Positions 38,027 to 49,350 of a DNA stretch of 64,000 nt are shown piece by piece. This DNA comes from Spiribacter roseus (lineage in GTDB: Bacteria; Pseudomonadota; Gammaproteobacteria; Nitrococcales; Nitrococcaceae). The stretch covers positions 1 through 64,000 of the forward strand of contig NZ_CP016382.1 of NCBI RefSeq assembly GCF_002813635.1, in the 5' to 3' direction. Below the pieces are notes generated by a model. It made no database searches and was not told the DNA's origin. It saw only the letters and a list, made by a program, of their open reading frames with translations. The translations under genes were made by a program, and so were the position numbers. Every line of letters begins with the position of its first letter. Position 1 is the first letter of the stretch.

Positions 38027-38655
38027 ATGCAGCCGTATCAGCACGATCTCATCGACTTCGCCCTCGAGCGTCAGGTGCTGCGCTTTGGCACCTTCACGCT
38101 CAAGTCGGGGCGCCAGAGCCCATACTTTTTCAATACCGGGCTGTTCAGCTCGGGCGAGGCGCTGCGCCGGCTCGGGGCCGCCTACGCCCGGCGGGCGGTG
38201 GATGCGGGGCTGGCCTTTGACGGCGTGTTCGGGCCCGCCTACAAGGGCATCCCGCTGGTCTCGGCCCTGTCCATGGCGCTGGCCGCTGAGCATGGGATCG
38301 ACTGCCCGTGGTCGTTCAACCGCAAAGAGGAAAAGGACCACGGCGAAGGCGGGTCTGTGGTGGGGGCGCCGCTGTCGGGCCGCGTGCTGATCGTCGATGA
38401 CGTGATATCGGCGGGGACCTCGGTGGCCGAGAGCGTCGCGCTGATCGAGGCGGCCGGGGCCCAGCTGGCCGGCGTGCTGGTGGCGCTGGACCGCCAGGAG
38501 CGCGGTCAGGAAGCGCTATCCGCCACCCAGGAGGTCGCCGCGCGGCACGGTGTGCCGGTCATCGCCATCCTCACCGTCGATATCCTCATGGAATACCTGG
38601 CGCGCCAGCCGGATCGGGGCGGCGACCTGGCGGCGATGCGCGAGTACCGCGCCCG

Positions 38656-38668
<13 letters not shown>
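38027..38668 (+). CDS. pyrE: Orotate phosphoribosyltransferase
   Basis: The 213-residue protein makes OMP from orotate and PRPP. It has the type I PRTase loop [17 protein letters not shown] (PRPP site, about 121-137), the flexible-loop lysine region [12 protein letters not shown] and the N-terminal [16 protein letters not shown]. The length matches the E. coli enzyme. It follows ppc closely and converges with an acyltransferase gene (13-bp overlap). Confidence 0.96.
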
Positions 38669-40676
<2,008 letters not shown>

Positions 40677-40682
40677 TCACAC

Positions 40683-40709
40683 AAAAAGACCGCACCCTGT
40701 GGTGCGGTC
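40683..40709 (-). terminator. Intrinsic terminator after the cytochrome c peroxidase gene
   Basis: On the minus strand GACCGCACC-ACAG-GGTGCGGTC forms a perfect 9-bp stem and is followed by TTTTTG. A second perfect palindrome, CGCCCCCCGGGGGGCG (40717-40732), lies just upstream. It ends the peroxidase transcript. It also sits close enough to the argB start to act as an attenuator for argB. Confidence 0.8.
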
Positions 40710-40753
40710 CAATGGTCGCCCCCCGGGGGGCGGGACGCAAGCGTGGGGGCGGC

Positions 40754-41833
40754 TCAGCCCTCGGCGCTCGTCGCCCGCGGGTAGTCCGGGATATCGGGCA
40801 TCGGCGTGTCGTCCGAGCTGAGCGGCAGCTCGGGGTAGACCACCCTCGGCTGGTCACCCGTCAGCGAGCGCAGGAAGGCCGTGACGTTCACCACATCTTC
40901 TTCCGTGAGCAGGCTGTTGAGCTGCGCGTCGTTCATGATCGACACCGCCTCCTGCAGGCTCCAGACGTTGCCCGAGTGGAAGTAGGGCGCCGTCAGCTCG
41001 ACGTTGCGCAGTGACGGGGAGCGGAACACATACTTGTCAGCGGCCGTCTCCGTGACCTGGGCGCGGCCCGTGTCACCCTCAGGCATGACATCGGCGCCGG
41101 GGCGGTTGATCACGCCGAAGGGATAGTACCCCTGACCGCCCACATTGACGCCGTTGTGGCAGGCGACGCAGCCCTTGTTCATGAACGCGTCGAGGCCGGC
41201 GATCTGCTGGTCGGTCAGCGCGTCCTTGTCCCCCTTGAGGTACTGATCAAACGGCGCATCCGGCGTGATCAGCGTGGCCTGGTAGACCTCGAGAGCCTTC
41301 GCCGTGTTGTCAAAGCTCACCGCCTTTTCCGACTCGGGGAAGGCGTTCTCGAAGGCGTCCACGTAGGCATCGATGCTCTGCAGCGTCGCCTCGAGGTTGG
41401 CGGGCGTGTTGTTCATCTCGACGCCGGCCTGGATCGGGCCTTTGGCCTGCTCGGTCATATCCTCGGCGCGGCCATCCCAGAACTGCGCGACGTTGAACAC
41501 CGCGTTGAAGATGGTCGGCGAGTTGCGCGGCCCGCGCTGCCAGTTATGGCCGACCGAGCTGGGGATGTTGTCATCGCCACCCATGCCCACGTTATGGCAG
41601 GTGTTGCAGCTGATCGTCTGGCTGGCCGACAGGCGCGGGTCAAAGAACAGGAGCTTGCCGAGCTCGACCTTCTCGGGGGTCATCTCGTTGCGCTCGGCGA
41701 TGTGACCGGCCGCACTGTCCGGGATCGGCTCGAACAGCATCTGGGCGCGTTCCAGAAGCGCATCGTTGGCCAGCGTGGCGCTGCTGGCGAGCCCGAGCGC
41801 AACGGCGACGGGGATGGAATGGACGGCCTTCAT
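40754..41833 (-). CDS. Di-haem cytochrome c peroxidase, MauG/CcpA family
   Basis: The 359-residue periplasmic protein has a signal peptide cleaved near LA-ND (residue 22) and two haem c sites: C76-x-x-C79-H80 (ISCNTCHN) and C222-x-x-C225-H226 (KGCVACHN). The segment LGKLLFFDPRLSASQ is typical of bacterial peroxidases that reduce H2O2 with electrons from cytochrome c. A perfect FNR-type box lies 81 bases upstream. The gene interrupts the usual algC-argB neighbourhood. Confidence 0.9.
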   Translation of the reverse strand: MKAVHSIPVAVALGLASSATLANDALLERAQMLFEPIPDSAAGHIAERNEMTPEKVELGKLLFFDPRLSASQTISCNTCHNVGMGGDDNIPSSVGHNWQRGPRNSPTIFNAVFNVAQFWDGRAEDMTEQAKGPIQAGVEMNNTPANLEATLQSIDAYVDAFENAFPESEKAVSFDNTAKALEVYQATLITPDAPFDQYLKGDKDALTDQQIAGLDAFMNKGCVACHNGVNVGGQGYYPFGVINRPGADVMPEGDTGRAQVTETAADKYVFRSPSLRNVELTAPYFHSGNVWSLQEAVSIMNDAQLNSLLTEEDVVNVTAFLRSLTGDQPRVVYPELPLSSDDTPMPDIPDYPRATSAEG

Positions 41834-41913
41834 GACTTTGCTCCTTGACTCGAACTGTTGGAGCCAAGCGTAGGCCGCCCTGCGGGCATTGAATAGCTGA
41901 ACCTGCGCGATAC

Positions 41914-41927
41914 TTGATCCGGATCAA
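41914..41927. promoter_or_regulatory. Perfect FNR/ANR-type box before the peroxidase gene
   Basis: TTGAT-CCGG-ATCAA is an exact match to the FNR-family consensus TTGATNNNNATCAA. Its centre is 87 bases from the start codon. A fair -10 element on the minus strand (TATTCA, at 41895-41890) puts the box near -38 to -41, the class II activator position. It overlaps the stop of the algC-like gene. Oxygen-limited activation of the peroxidase gene is expected. Confidence 0.75.
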
Positions 41928-43300
41928 ACGCTGATGCCGACCGCCTCCCCCGCGCGCTGGATCAGGCCCTCAAAGCGCTCGCGAATGCGCGCCAGCGCCG
42001 CCGCGTCGCTGCCCTCGAAACGCATGACCAGGCAGGGCTGGGTGTTGGAGGCACGGACCAGTCCCCAGCCATCGGCAAAGTCCACGCGCAGGCCGTCGAT
42101 GGTGGTCACGCGGGCGGCATCGAAGCCCTCGGCACGGTCCATCAGGGCGGTGATCAGGCGGTGCGGTTCGCCTTCCTGCAGATCCAGACGGATCTCGGGC
42201 GTCGCCACCGGTTCGGGGAGCGCGGCGAATACCTCGCTGACCCGGCGGTCATCGGCGGCGAGAATCTCCAGCAGCCGGGCAGCGGCGTAGATCCCGTCGT
42301 CAAATCCGTACCAGCGGTCGTTGAAAAACAGATGCCCGCTCATCTCCCCGGCGAGGGGCGCATTGGTCTCGCGGAGTTTTTCCTTGATCAGGGAATGGCC
42401 GGTCTTCCACATGATGGGCTGGCCGCCGGCGGCCTCGACCACCGTGGCCAGGGCCGCGCTGCATTTAACATCAAAGATGATGCCGCCACCGGGATGCTCG
42501 GCGAGCACCGACTGGGCGTAGCACATCATCTGGCGATCGGCCCAGATGATGTGGCCGGTCTCATCCACGACGCCCAGACGATCGCCGTCGCCATCAAACG
42601 CCAGCCCCACATCGGCCTGATGATCGGCCACGGCCTGGATCAGATCGGTCAGGTTTTCCGGGACGGTGGGGTCGGGGTGGTGATGGGGGAACTGCCCGTC
42701 CACCTCGCAGAAAAGCGGCACCACTTCGGCGCCAATGGCCGCGAGCACGGACGGAGCCACTGCGCCGGGGACGCCGTTGCCGCAGTCGATCACCGCCTTG
42801 ATGGGGCGCGGGAGCCGGATCTCGCGGGTGATGCGCTGCTGATAGGCGTCGATCACCTCCACCGAGCGGGTCTCACCGGTGCCGGTCACCAGATCGCCCC
42901 GGCGGATGCGCTCGCCCAGTGCGGTGATGCCCTCGCCCCACAGCGGCCGGCCGTTGATGATGGTCTTCAGGCCGTTGTACTCGGCGGGATTGTGGCTGCC
43001 GGTCACCACCACGCCGGCCTGGGTGTCCAGCCAGTGAGTGGCGAAGTACATCACCGGGGTGGGCACCTGACCGATATCGATCACCCGACGCCCGGCCGCC
43101 ATCAGCCCCCGGCGCAGCGCTGCGGCCAGGCGCGGGCTCGACTCGCGGCCGTCATAACCCACCACGATGCCTGACTGGCCGGCGTCGGCGGCCGCCGAGC
43201 CGATGGCCTGACCCAGCCACTCCACCGTGGTCTCGGTCAGCTCGCGGTCGACGCGGCCACGGATGTCGTAGGCGCGCAGAATGGAGGCATCAATGGGCAT
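41924..43300 (-). CDS. algC: Phosphomannomutase/phosphoglucomutase (AlgC type)
   Basis: The ATG at 43300 has GGGAG eight bases upstream and gives 458 residues. Hexose-phosphate mutase motifs are LRAYDIRG, the phosphoserine loop VVTGSHNPAEYNG, the metal site AFDGDGDRLG and the sugar loop AGEMSGHLFF. It interconverts 1- and 6-phosphates of mannose and glucose for envelope polysaccharides. A long N-terminal extension of the frame covers the dut region and is not coding. Confidence 0.93.
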   Translation of the reverse strand: MPIDASILRAYDIRGRVDRELTETTVEWLGQAIGSAAADAGQSGIVVGYDGRESSPRLAAALRRGLMAAGRRVIDIGQVPTPVMYFATHWLDTQAGVVVTGSHNPAEYNGLKTIINGRPLWGEGITALGERIRRGDLVTGTGETRSVEVIDAYQQRITREIRLPRPIKAVIDCGNGVPGAVAPSVLAAIGAEVVPLFCEVDGQFPHHHPDPTVPENLTDLIQAVADHQADVGLAFDGDGDRLGVVDETGHIIWADRQMMCYAQSVLAEHPGGGIIFDVKCSAALATVVEAAGGQPIMWKTGHSLIKEKLRETNAPLAGEMSGHLFFNDRWYGFDDGIYAAARLLEILAADDRRVSEVFAALPEPVATPEIRLDLQEGEPHRLITALMDRAEGFDAARVTTIDGLRVDFADGWGLVRASNTQPCLVMRFEGSDAAALARIRERFEGLIQRAGEAVGISV

Positions 43301-43317
43301 GCGACAGGCTCCCTTGT

Positions 43318-43773
43318 CTATTGCTGGCCGGTATGTCCGAAACCGCCCGTGCCGCGCTCGCTGTCGGTGAACGCCTCGACGGGGGTAAAGCGCGGCCGGC
43401 TGACCGGCAGAAAGACCAGCTGCGCGATGCGGTGACCGGGCTCGATGGTGAACGCGGCTTGGCTGCGGTTCCAGCACGAGATGAAGATCTCGCCCTGGTA
43501 GTCGGAGTCGATCAGCCCCACGGCATTGCCGAGGATGATGCCGTGCTTGTGGCCAAGGCCAGAGCGGGGCAGCACCACGGCGGCGTGACCGGCATCGGCG
43601 ATGTGCACGGCGATGCCCGAGGGGATCAGCTGGGTGTCGCCGGGGGCGAGGACCCGGGTGGTCTCGACGCAGGCCCGCAGGTCGATGCCGGCGGCGCCCT
43701 GGGTGGCGTAGTCGGGCAGCGGGAATTCGCTGCCGAGGCGCGGGTCGAGGATGCGCAGTTCAACGCTCTGCAT
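43318..43773 (-). CDS. dut: dUTP diphosphatase
   Basis: The ATG at 43773 yields about 151 residues, the E. coli length. Trimeric dUTPase motifs in order are [41 protein letters not shown] and the C-terminal [10 protein letters not shown] that closes over dUTP. It keeps uracil out of DNA and makes dUMP. It overlaps the coaBC end by 14 bases. An ATG at 43797 would extend it by eight residues. Confidence 0.95.
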   Translation of the reverse strand: MQSVELRILDPRLGSEFPLPDYATQGAAGIDLRACVETTRVLAPGDTQLIPSGIAVHIADAGHAAVVLPRSGLGHKHGIILGNAVGLIDSDYQGEIFISCWNRSQAAFTIEPGHRIAQLVFLPVSRPRFTPVEAFTDSERGTGGFGHTGQQ

Positions 43774-44947
43774 GGCAATGGGCTCCAATGAGTTCAATCA
43801 GCGCCGCCGCCAGCCGATCCTTGGCCATGGGGCCCAGGCGCTGATGGCCCCCGGCCCAGAGCACGTCGAGGGCGTTGTCGCTGACCTCGAACCCCAGGCC
43901 CTCGCCGACCCGGTTGGCGGCGATCATGTCGAGCCCCTTGGCGGTGAGTTTGGCGCGGGCATGATCGATCACGTCGTGGGTTTCCGCGGCAAAGCCGACC
44001 GTGAATGGCGCCGTCGGCAGGGCCGCCACGTCACCGACGATATCCGGATTGCGCACCAGGCTGAGGGTCGGTGGCGCATCGGATTTGCGCACCTTGTGAT
44101 CGGCGGGCTGTGCCACGCGGTAATCCGCGACGGCGGCGGCGGCAATGAAAAGCTCGACATCACCCGCCCGCTCGAGCGTGGCGGCGTGCATTTCGGTGGC
44201 GGTCTCGACATCGATGCGCTCGACGCCGGGGGGAGTCGGCTGCTCGCTCGGCCCGGCGATCAGGGTGACCGTGGCACCCGCCGCGGCCGCCGCGCCAGCC
44301 ACCGCAAACCCCATGCGTCCACTGCTGCGGTTGGCGATGAAGCGAACGGCATCGATGGGCTCGCGGGTGGGACCGGCGGTGACCAGCACCGAGCGGCCCT
44401 GCAGGGACCCGGGCGTATCAAGGGCGGCGACGATGTCCGCCGGTTCCATGAGTCGGCCGGGGCCTGATTCGCCCTCGGCGAGCGGGCCTTCCACCGGCCC
44501 GAGCAGCTGCATGCCGCGCTGCTGCAATGTCTCGGCGTTGGCCCGGGTAGCGGCGGACTGCCACATCACGTGATTCATCGCCGGGCAGATGCACAGGGGG
44601 GCACGGGTTGCCAGACACAGCGTGGTCAGCAGATCCCCTGCCAGTCCGTGCGCCAGGCGGGCCATGGCGTCGGCGCTGGCCGGCGCGATGATCACCCGGT
44701 CGGCCCAGCGCGCCAGCTCCAGATGGCCCATGCCGGCCTCGGCCTCGGGGTCGAGCAGATCGGTGTGTACCGGCTGATGGGAAACCGCCTGAAAGGTCAG
44801 CGGCGTTACGAACGCCTGGGCCCCGGTGGTGAGGACGACCCGCACGGCGGCGCCGGCCTGGCGCAGTCGCCGGACCAGGTCGGGCGCCTTGTAGGCGGCG
44901 ATGCCGCCGGTCACCCCCAGCAGGATGTTTTGACCGGAAAGGCTCAT
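43760..44947 (-). CDS. coaBC: Bifunctional phosphopantothenoylcysteine decarboxylase/synthetase
   Basis: The start [20 protein letters not shown] at 44947 gives 395 residues. The N-terminal CoaC flavoprotein half has [14 protein letters not shown] and PAMNHVMW with the catalytic cysteine region. The C-terminal CoaB half has [24 protein letters not shown] (shown here in two parts by domain) and AAAVADYR. The enzyme makes phosphopantetheine for coenzyme A. dut follows with a small overlap, and radC is divergent. Confidence 0.95.
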   Translation of the reverse strand: MSLSGQNILLGVTGGIAAYKAPDLVRRLRQAGAAVRVVLTTGAQAFVTPLTFQAVSHQPVHTDLLDPEAEAGMGHLELARWADRVIIAPASADAMARLAHGLAGDLLTTLCLATRAPLCICPAMNHVMWQSAATRANAETLQQRGMQLLGPVEGPLAEGESGPGRLMEPADIVAALDTPGSLQGRSVLVTAGPTREPIDAVRFIANRSSGRMGFAVAGAAAAAGATVTLIAGPSEQPTPPGVERIDVETATEMHAATLERAGDVELFIAAAAVADYRVAQPADHKVRKSDAPPTLSLVRNPDIVGDVAALPTAPFTVGFAAETHDVIDHARAKLTAKGLDMIAANRVGEGLGFEVSDNALDVLWAGGHQRLGPMAKDRLAAALIELIGAHCHAER

Positions 44948-45030
44948 GGCGGAACGTGTTCGCAGCTTGAGTGGATCACAGGAAACTACACTGTTGCCCG
45001 TTGCATGAAAACGCCAGGCATGAGGTGAGT

Positions 45031-45705
45031 ATGGCGATTTCCGACTGGCCGGCGGCGGAACGGCCCCGCGAGAAGCTCCTCGATCGTGGCGCATCGGCAC
45101 TCTCGGATGCCGAGCTGCTGGCGATCTTCCTGCGCACTGGCGTGCGCGGGCACACGGCGGTGGATCTGGCCCGACACCTGCTGGCGGCGTTTGGCGGGCT
45201 GCGACCGCTGCTGGAGGCCGATGCCGCGACATTCGCCGGCCATCATGGCCTGGGTCCGGCCAAGTACGTGCAGCTGCAGGCCGTGCTGGAAATGGGACGG
45301 CGCCACCTGCAGGCCCGCCTCGAGCGCGGCGAACCCATGACCGGTCCGGAGGACACCCGGCAGTATCTGGTCGCCCGGCTGCGGCATCTGCCTCATGAGA
45401 TCTTCGCCTGTCTGTTCCTCGACAACCGGCATCAGGTGATCGGCTTCGAGGAGCTGTTCCGCGGCACCATCGACGCGGCGAGCGTCTATCCGCGCGAGGT
45501 GGTCAGCCGGGCGCTGCGCCTGAACGCCGCCGCAGTGATCCTCGCCCACAACCATCCCTCCGGCGTCACCGAGCCCAGTCTGGCGGACGAGCGCATGACC
45601 GACCGGCTGCGCGAGGCCCTGGCCACGGTGGACATCCGCGTCCTGGATCACTTTGTCGTGGGGGAGGGGCGGCCGGTCAGCTTTGCTGAACGCGGCCTGA
45701 TCTGA
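45031..45705 (+). CDS. radC: RadC family protein
   Basis: The 224-residue protein has an N-terminal helix-hairpin-helix region ([19 protein letters not shown]) and a C-terminal JAMM metalloprotease-like domain with [17 protein letters not shown] and D at the third ligand. Its function is unsettled despite the historical DNA-repair name. The start at 45031 follows GAGGTGAGT. It ends 9 bases before the convergent rpoH. Confidence 0.93.
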   Translation: MAISDWPAAERPREKLLDRGASALSDAELLAIFLRTGVRGHTAVDLARHLLAAFGGLRPLLEADAATFAGHHGLGPAKYVQLQAVLEMGRRHLQARLERGEPMTGPEDTRQYLVARLRHLPHEIFACLFLDNRHQVIGFEELFRGTIDAASVYPREVVSRALRLNAAAVILAHNHPSGVTEPSLADERMTDRLREALATVDIRVLDHFVVGEGRPVSFAERGLI

Positions 45706-45714
45706 AATGGCCGC

Positions 45715-46602
45715 TCAGGCCTCGAGCACCTGGGGGCCCAGCCCCTCGCGCAGCTTGCGCAGGGCGTTCTTCTCGAGCTGGCGGATCCGCTCGGCGGAAA
45801 CCCCGTACTCATCGGCCAGCGTGTGCAGGGTGTCCTTGTGTTCGCTCAGCCAGCGCCGCCGCAGGATGTCGCGGCTGCGGGCATCGAGCGCCGCCAGCGC
45901 GTCACCCAGGGCATGATCCTGCCAGTCGGCCCAGTCTTCGCTTTCGACCGTCTGTGCCGGATCCATGGACTGATCGGTCAGATACGCCGCCGGCGCGCGG
46001 GCGACGCTGTCCTCGTCGTCACTCTCAGGCGCCGGGTCAAATCCGACATCCTGACCGGACAGCCGTGACTCCATCTCGAGGACCGTTTCGGGCTTGACGC
46101 CCAGATCCTCGGCCACGGCATTGACCTCCTGTCGATTGAACCATCCCAGACGTTTCTTGGAGCCGCGCAGATTGAAGAACAGCTTGCGCTGGGCCTTGGT
46201 GGTGGCCACTTTGACCATCCGCCAGTTGCGCAGGATGTATTCGTGGATCTCGGCCCGGATCCAGTGCACGGCGAATGACACCAGCCGCACCCCGACCTCG
46301 GGGTCGAAGCGCTTGACCGCCTTCATCAGGCCGATGTTGCCTTCCTGGATGATGTCCGCCAGTGGCAGGCCGTAGCCGGTGTAGCCGCGGGCGATATGAA
46401 CGACAAAGCGCAGGTTCGACAGCACCAGCCAGCGCGCGGCTTCCAGATCTTCGTGGTCGCGGTAGCGGCCGGCGAGCGAGCGCTCTTCCTCGGCCCCCAG
46501 AGCGGGAATCGCGTTGACCGCCTGGATGTAATGGTTCTCGCTGCCCGCACGGAGTGGCAGTTTGTTGTAGTCGGTGCTGACCAGTGCCGCGCCTGTGTCC
46601 AT
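45715..46602 (-). CDS. rpoH: RNA polymerase sigma factor RpoH (sigma-32)
   Basis: The 295-residue sigma factor controls heat-shock genes. It shows region 2 ([31 protein letters not shown], read here in parts), the diagnostic RpoH box [19 protein letters not shown] and a region 4 helix-turn-helix ([17 protein letters not shown]). The ATG at 46602 has GGGAGG upstream. It follows ftsX, as in enterobacteria. Confidence 0.95.
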   Translation of the reverse strand: MDTGAALVSTDYNKLPLRAGSENHYIQAVNAIPALGAEEERSLAGRYRDHEDLEAARWLVLSNLRFVVHIARGYTGYGLPLADIIQEGNIGLMKAVKRFDPEVGVRLVSFAVHWIRAEIHEYILRNWRMVKVATTKAQRKLFFNLRGSKKRLGWFNRQEVNAVAEDLGVKPETVLEMESRLSGQDVGFDPAPESDDEDSVARAPAAYLTDQSMDPAQTVESEDWADWQDHALGDALAALDARSRDILRRRWLSEHKDTLHTLADEYGVSAERIRQLEKNALRKLREGLGPQVLEA

Positions 46603-46633
46603 AACAACCCTCCCGAGTCGTTTCGATGATGCA

Positions 46634-46639
46634 ATTATA
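46634..46639 (-). promoter_or_regulatory. Perfect -10 element upstream of rpoH
   Basis: A TATAAT lies on the minus strand about 32 bases before the rpoH start, in a locally AT-rich patch. No good -35 was seen at 16-18 bp, so an activator or alternative sigma factor may help. It would let rpoH be transcribed apart from ftsYEX. Confidence 0.4.
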
Positions 46640-46678
46640 ATACCAATATTTGAAGGGCGGGGCAGCCGGCAAGTTCCG

Positions 46679-47608
46679 TCATGGCGGTTCGATGGCCGAC
46701 AGATGACGGCCCACGGCCAGCCAGGCACCGCTCAGGCCGAGCAGCGCGCCGGCGCCGACGAGTGTCAGGGTCCCGGTCAGACCCGGACCGCTGGGCCGGA
46801 AGCCGCTGCCGTAGAGGCTCGCGAGCCGCTGGACGGGGTCGGCGACCGATGTAACCGCAATGGCCAGCAGCAGGCCTGCGATCAACCCGCCGGCCATCCC
46901 GTACCAGACGCCGGTATAGAGGAACGGGCGGCGGATGAATGCATTGGTGCCGCCGATCAGGCGCGTGATCTCGATCTCGCGGCGATGGTTTTCGATGTCC
47001 AGGCGCAGCGTGTTGAACAGCACCAGGATGACGGTCAGCCCCAGCAGCAGCGCGACCAGTGCGGTGATGCGGTTGCCCAGATCGATGATGGCGGCAAGGC
47101 GCGCCATCCAGTCGCGGTCAACGCGCAGATCGGCCACCGCCGGCAACGCCCGCAGGCGATCGACGAGCCGGTCGACCGACTCCGGCCCGAGGCGCGCGGC
47201 CAGTTCCGCCACCACCACCGCCGGCAGTGGGTTGGCGTCGAGCATTGCCAGCGGGTCGCTGACACCGCTGCTCTGCCGGTATTCGGTGAGCGCCTCGTCG
47301 GGCGTGATCAGGCGTACCCCGCGGATGCCGTCCAGCCCGTCAATCCGCGTGGCGATCGCGGCGTACTGATCCGCCGCGGTCTCCGTGTCCAGAAACACCG
47401 ATGCCCGTGGCGCGCCCTGCCAGCCGTCCATGGCCGATTCCAGGTTGTCCATGGCCACCACGAACGCGGCGGGCAGGGCCAGGGCGATGCCGATGGCCGC
47501 GGCGGTCATGACGCTGCCGAGCCACTGCCGCCGCAGGCGTCCCAGCGAGCTGATCGCGGCATGGGCGTGGAGCTTGGCCCAGCGCCCGGGCATGGCGCCG
47601 ATCCTCAT
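46679..47608 (-). CDS. ftsX: Cell division protein FtsX
   Basis: The 309-residue membrane protein has a cytoplasmic N-terminus, one helix (about 25-45), a periplasmic domain (about 50-165) and three more helices at the C-terminal end. Family features are [18 protein letters not shown] and [21 protein letters not shown]. With FtsE it activates septal peptidoglycan hydrolases. Its start overlaps the ftsE stop by 4 bases. Confidence 0.93.
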   Translation of the reverse strand: MRIGAMPGRWAKLHAHAAISSLGRLRRQWLGSVMTAAAIGIALALPAAFVVAMDNLESAMDGWQGAPRASVFLDTETAADQYAAIATRIDGLDGIRGVRLITPDEALTEYRQSSGVSDPLAMLDANPLPAVVVAELAARLGPESVDRLVDRLRALPAVADLRVDRDWMARLAAIIDLGNRITALVALLLGLTVILVLFNTLRLDIENHRREIEITRLIGGTNAFIRRPFLYTGVWYGMAGGLIAGLLLAIAVTSVADPVQRLASLYGSGFRPSGPGLTGTLTLVGAGALLGLSGAWLAVGRHLSAIEPP

Positions 47609-48255
47609 GTTGCGCGGCCCTCGCTGAGATGGATCTGGCGGTGCCCCAGCGCGTCGATCAGCGGCTGGTCATGACTGGCGATGACGGTGGTGACACCCAC
47701 CTGATTGAACTGCCCGAACAGCTGCATGATCTCCAGTGAGAGCGCCGGGTCGAGGTTGCCGGTGGGCTCGTCGGCCAGCAGGATCGGCGGTCGGCTGACA
47801 ATGGCGCGGGCGATGCCCACGCGCTGCTGTTCGCCGCCGGACAGGGTGACCGGATAGGCGCGGCTCTGCGCCAGCAGTCCGACCTTGTCCAGCGCCGCCT
47901 GCACCCGGCGGCGGATATCGGCGTGGGGGCGGCCCTCGATGACCAGCGGCAGTGCGACATTGTCGAACAGGGTGCGGTCATGGAGGAGGCGATGGTCCTG
48001 GAAGGTCATGCCGATGCGCCGGCGCAGGTAGGGGATTCGGCGGCGCGGCAGCCGGGCTAGGTTGGCGCCGTCGATAAGCACCTGACCGCGGGAGGGGCGC
48101 TCAAGGCGGGGGATCAGTCGCAGCAGTGTGCTCTTGCCCGCGCCGCTGGCGCCGGTGATGAAAACCAGCTCGCCGCGCTCGACGTGCAGGTCGAGCCCGC
48201 GCAGCGGCTCGTTACCGCCCGGGTAGCGCTTGCCCACCCCCTCCAGGCGGATCAT
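47605..48255 (-). CDS. ftsE: Cell division ATP-binding protein FtsE
   Basis: The 216-residue ATPase has Walker [16 protein letters not shown], the signature [15 protein letters not shown] and Walker [14 protein letters not shown]. The FtsE-specific opening [14 protein letters not shown] is present. It pairs with FtsX at the division site. The ATG overlaps the ftsY stop by 4 bases. Confidence 0.95.
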   Translation of the reverse strand: MIRLEGVGKRYPGGNEPLRGLDLHVERGELVFITGASGAGKSTLLRLIPRLERPSRGQVLIDGANLARLPRRRIPYLRRRIGMTFQDHRLLHDRTLFDNVALPLVIEGRPHADIRRRVQAALDKVGLLAQSRAYPVTLSGGEQQRVGIARAIVSRPPILLADEPTGNLDPALSLEIMQLFGQFNQVGVTTVIASHDQPLIDALGHRQIHLSEGRAT

Positions 48256-49259
48256 GTGTCATCGGTTCCCGCGACCGCCGCGTCGAGCAGGGCGTCGACG
48301 AAGGCCTCGGCATCGAATGGCCGCAGGTCATCGACGCCCTCGCCGATCCCGATAAAGCGCACTGGAATGCCAAAACGCTGCGCCATGGCAAAGATGACGC
48401 CGCCTTTCGCGGTGCCGTCGAGCTTGGTCAGGGCAAGCCCGGTGACATTGACCGCCGCGCCGAACTGCTCGGCCTGTGCCAGGGCGTTCTGTCCGGTGCC
48501 CGCATCCAGCACCAGGAGCACCTCGTGGGGCGCGTTGTCGTCCTGTTTGCCAAGCACTCGCCGGATCTTGCGCAGCTCTTCCATCAGGTTGCCCTGGGTA
48601 TGCAGACGACCGGCGGTATCGGCGATGAGCACGTCGGCACCGCGGGCGATGGCCGCTTGATGGGCGTCGTACACCACCGAGGCGGAGTCGGCGCCGGTGG
48701 GCTGGCTGATGACCGGCGTGCCGGTGCGCTCGCCCCAGGTCTGGAGCTGTTCCACCGCGGCGGCCCGAAAGGTGTCCCCGGCGGCGAGGATCACCCGCCG
48801 TCCCTGCTGGCGGTACTGTTCGGCGAGCTTGCCGATGGTGGTGGTCTTGCCGGCGCCGTTGATGCCCACCGTCAGGATGACCATGGGCTTGTCGTGGGCG
48901 CTGATCTCCAGGGGCTGGGCCACCGGCTCGAGGATCTCGAGCATGTCCTCGCGCAGGGCGCGCTGCAGCGCGTCGGTGTCGTCGAGTTCGTTGCGCTTCA
49001 GCCGGTCGGTCAGATCGGTGATGATGCGGGTGGTCGCCTCCATGCCCACGTCGGCCATCAGCAGATGGGTTTCAAGCTCTTCGAGCAGGTCGGCATCGAT
49101 GCGCTTGCGACCCAGAAACAGCTGACCGAGACCGCTGCCCGTGCGGCTGAGCCCACTGCGCAGACGGGCCAGCAGCCCGGGGCGCGATGGCGCCGCGGTG
49201 GCGGGCGTGTCGTCGGACTCGGCGGGTGGGGCCTTTTTCTTGCGACGGAACGGCAGCAT
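48252..49259 (-). CDS. ftsY: Signal recognition particle receptor FtsY
   Basis: The 335-residue GTPase has the SRP-receptor N domain, then G1 VGINGAGKTTTIGKLA (132-147), DTAGRLHT and TKLDGTAKGGV. The acidic N-terminal A domain of E. coli FtsY is reduced here to a short lysine-rich and acidic stretch. It docks ribosome-SRP complexes at the membrane. The start at 49259 is the first plausible ATG; upstream sequence in frame belongs to the intergenic region. Confidence 0.95.
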   Translation of the reverse strand: MLPFRRKKKAPPAESDDTPATAAPSRPGLLARLRSGLSRTGSGLGQLFLGRKRIDADLLEELETHLLMADVGMEATTRIITDLTDRLKRNELDDTDALQRALREDMLEILEPVAQPLEISAHDKPMVILTVGINGAGKTTTIGKLAEQYRQQGRRVILAAGDTFRAAAVEQLQTWGERTGTPVISQPTGADSASVVYDAHQAAIARGADVLIADTAGRLHTQGNLMEELRKIRRVLGKQDDNAPHEVLLVLDAGTGQNALAQAEQFGAAVNVTGLALTKLDGTAKGGVIFAMAQRFGIPVRFIGIGEGVDDLRPFDAEAFVDALLDAAVAGTDDT

Positions 49260-49350
49260 GGAACTCTCGGGGCTCGGGCGTGAACGAATGATCCAGTATG
49301 CTAACACCGCATCGATGGTTCGATGTGTCAAACCAGAGGCTTCATTGACG

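Noticed and set aside
35303..38341. A 1012-codon open frame on the minus strand opposite ppc
   Set aside because: It is the mirror of ppc in high-GC DNA and shows no family pattern, while the plus-strand frame has every PEP carboxylase motif.
40717..40732. CGCCCCCCGGGGGGCG palindrome as a protein-binding operator
   Set aside because: It lies beside the terminator stem in a GC-rich gap and has no repeat elsewhere in the window. It is more likely a second hairpin of the same transcript end.
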